From Haemophilus parainfluenzae (GTDB lineage Bacteria > Pseudomonadota > Gammaproteobacteria > Enterobacterales > Pasteurellaceae), in contig JAGZRY010000091.1 in the NCBI GenBank assembly GCA_018381425.1, positions 1 to 6,540 of the forward strand: DNA of 6,540 nucleotides, written 5' to 3'. Positions 6,375-6,540 of this stretch are shown piece by piece. The translations under genes were made by a program, and so were the position numbers. Numbering within the stretch: the first letter of the stretch is position 1; each line of letters opens with the position of its first letter. The notes beneath the pieces are model-generated. The model had not been told where the DNA came from and made no database searches. It worked only from the letters and a program-made list of their open reading frames with translations.

Positions 6375-6390
6375 TCCTTATTTTTCTCAA
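6362..6390 (-). promoter_or_regulatory. Candidate sigma70 promoter of znuCB
   Basis: On the minus strand TTGAGA (6390-6385; five of six to consensus) and TATTTT (6367-6362; four of six) are exactly 17 bases apart. Transcription would start near 6355 and give a short leader of about 20 bases containing AAAGGGGG before the ATG at 6335. This is the best promoter match in the intergenic region but is not proven. Confidence 0.6.
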
Positions 6391-6401
6391 GAAATTCCGA
6401 C

Positions 6402-6422
6402 TATGCCTAATATTTAGACATA
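6402..6422. promoter_or_regulatory. 21-bp near-palindrome, possible metalloregulator operator
   Basis: The stretch from TATGCCTAAT to TTTAGACATA is symmetric about the A at 6412, with 8 of 10 base pairs matching. It sits upstream of the znuC -35 box and just before a TTGACA on the opposite strand, so it could control both directions. Like enterobacterial Zur boxes it has ATG/CAT half-site ends, but 13 bases separate them instead of the 11 I recall for E. coli. A Zur assignment is therefore tentative. Confidence 0.4.
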
Positions 6423-6441
6423 AGATTTGACATTTTTAGGA

Positions 6442-6501
6442 TAAAATGAATTTTTTTTAGAGTTTGTAGTCTGAAGAGCGAAAAGCTTTTTATTCATTTT
6501 A
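6442..6501 (+). repeat. 10-bp inverted repeat in the leader of the divergent gene
   Basis: TAAAATGAAT (6442-6451) is perfectly complementary to ATTCATTTTA (6492-6501), with 40 bases between. The right arm touches the AAAGG ribosome binding site of the next gene. The sequence is AT-rich, so chance is possible. Confidence 0.45.
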
Positions 6502-6513
6502 AAGGTATCTATT

Positions 6514-6540
6514 TTGCAACACGTTAAATTAGCTAGAGAT
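6514..6540 (+). CDS. Start of a divergent gene, probably M23-family (MepM/YebA-like) cell-wall peptidase, partial
   Basis: Only nine codons are visible: TTG, then Gln-His-Val-Lys-Leu-Ala-Arg-Asp, running off the window end. I take TTG as the start because AAAGGT (6501-6506) lies seven bases upstream, the frame has a stop at 6472-6474, and no ATG or GTG lies between. The visible residues are charged and do not resemble an exported lipoprotein or ZnuA signal peptide; they would suit the cytoplasmic tail of an anchored protein. The function comes from gene order alone: an M23 peptidase gene (HI0409 type) lies next to znuC in Haemophilus, and mepM lies at the znu locus of E. coli. The coding call is fair, the product call weak. 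Confidence 0.5.

Overview
This AT-rich chromosomal segment comes from a Haemophilus-type member of the Pasteurellaceae. The main evidence is six exact copies of the Haemophilus-type DNA uptake signal core AAGTGCGGT in 6.5 kb. Gene order also matches what I recall of the H. influenzae HI0401-HI0409 region (outer membrane P1/FadL, ogt, mutH, tilS, pdxY, accA, znuB, znuC, M23 peptidase). I cannot fix the species from the sequence alone.

Layout, left to right. Positions 1-123 hold the 3' end of an outer membrane beta-barrel gene (FadL/OmpP1 type), closed by a textbook terminator. A two-gene plus-strand DNA repair operon follows: ogt (214-753) and mutH (750-1421), joined by an ATGA overlap. It meets the minus-strand pair pdxY-tilS (3595-1437) head on. 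A single hairpin at 1410-1437 covers both stop codons and probably terminates both operons. pdxY and tilS share one base (TAATG). Next on the minus strand come accA (4658-3711) with its own strong terminator, then the zinc importer pair znuC-znuB (6335-4746). A divergent control region (6336-6513) holds a sigma70-like promoter for znuC, a 13-bp tandem duplication covering its -10 box, a 21-bp near-palindrome that could be a metalloregulator operator, and the leader of a divergent plus-strand gene of which only nine codons are visible.

How the genes work together. Ogt repairs O6-alkylguanine directly and MutH nicks the new strand in methyl-directed mismatch repair, so both act on replication mispairs. 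PdxY salvages pyridoxal to PLP. TilS makes lysidine in tRNA-Ile2. AccA is the carboxyltransferase alpha subunit in the first step of fatty-acid synthesis. ZnuC and ZnuB are the ATPase and membrane channel of the high-affinity zinc importer. The periplasmic binding protein ZnuA is not encoded in the window.

All complete genes are full length with intact key motifs, and I see no mobile element, CRISPR array, tRNA or rRNA. This is conserved core chromosome. I did not find a new biological system. The observations worth a second look are regulatory and structural: the znuC control region, the inverted repeat over a possible accA promoter, the shared-stop terminator, and the peptide imprint left by uptake sequences.
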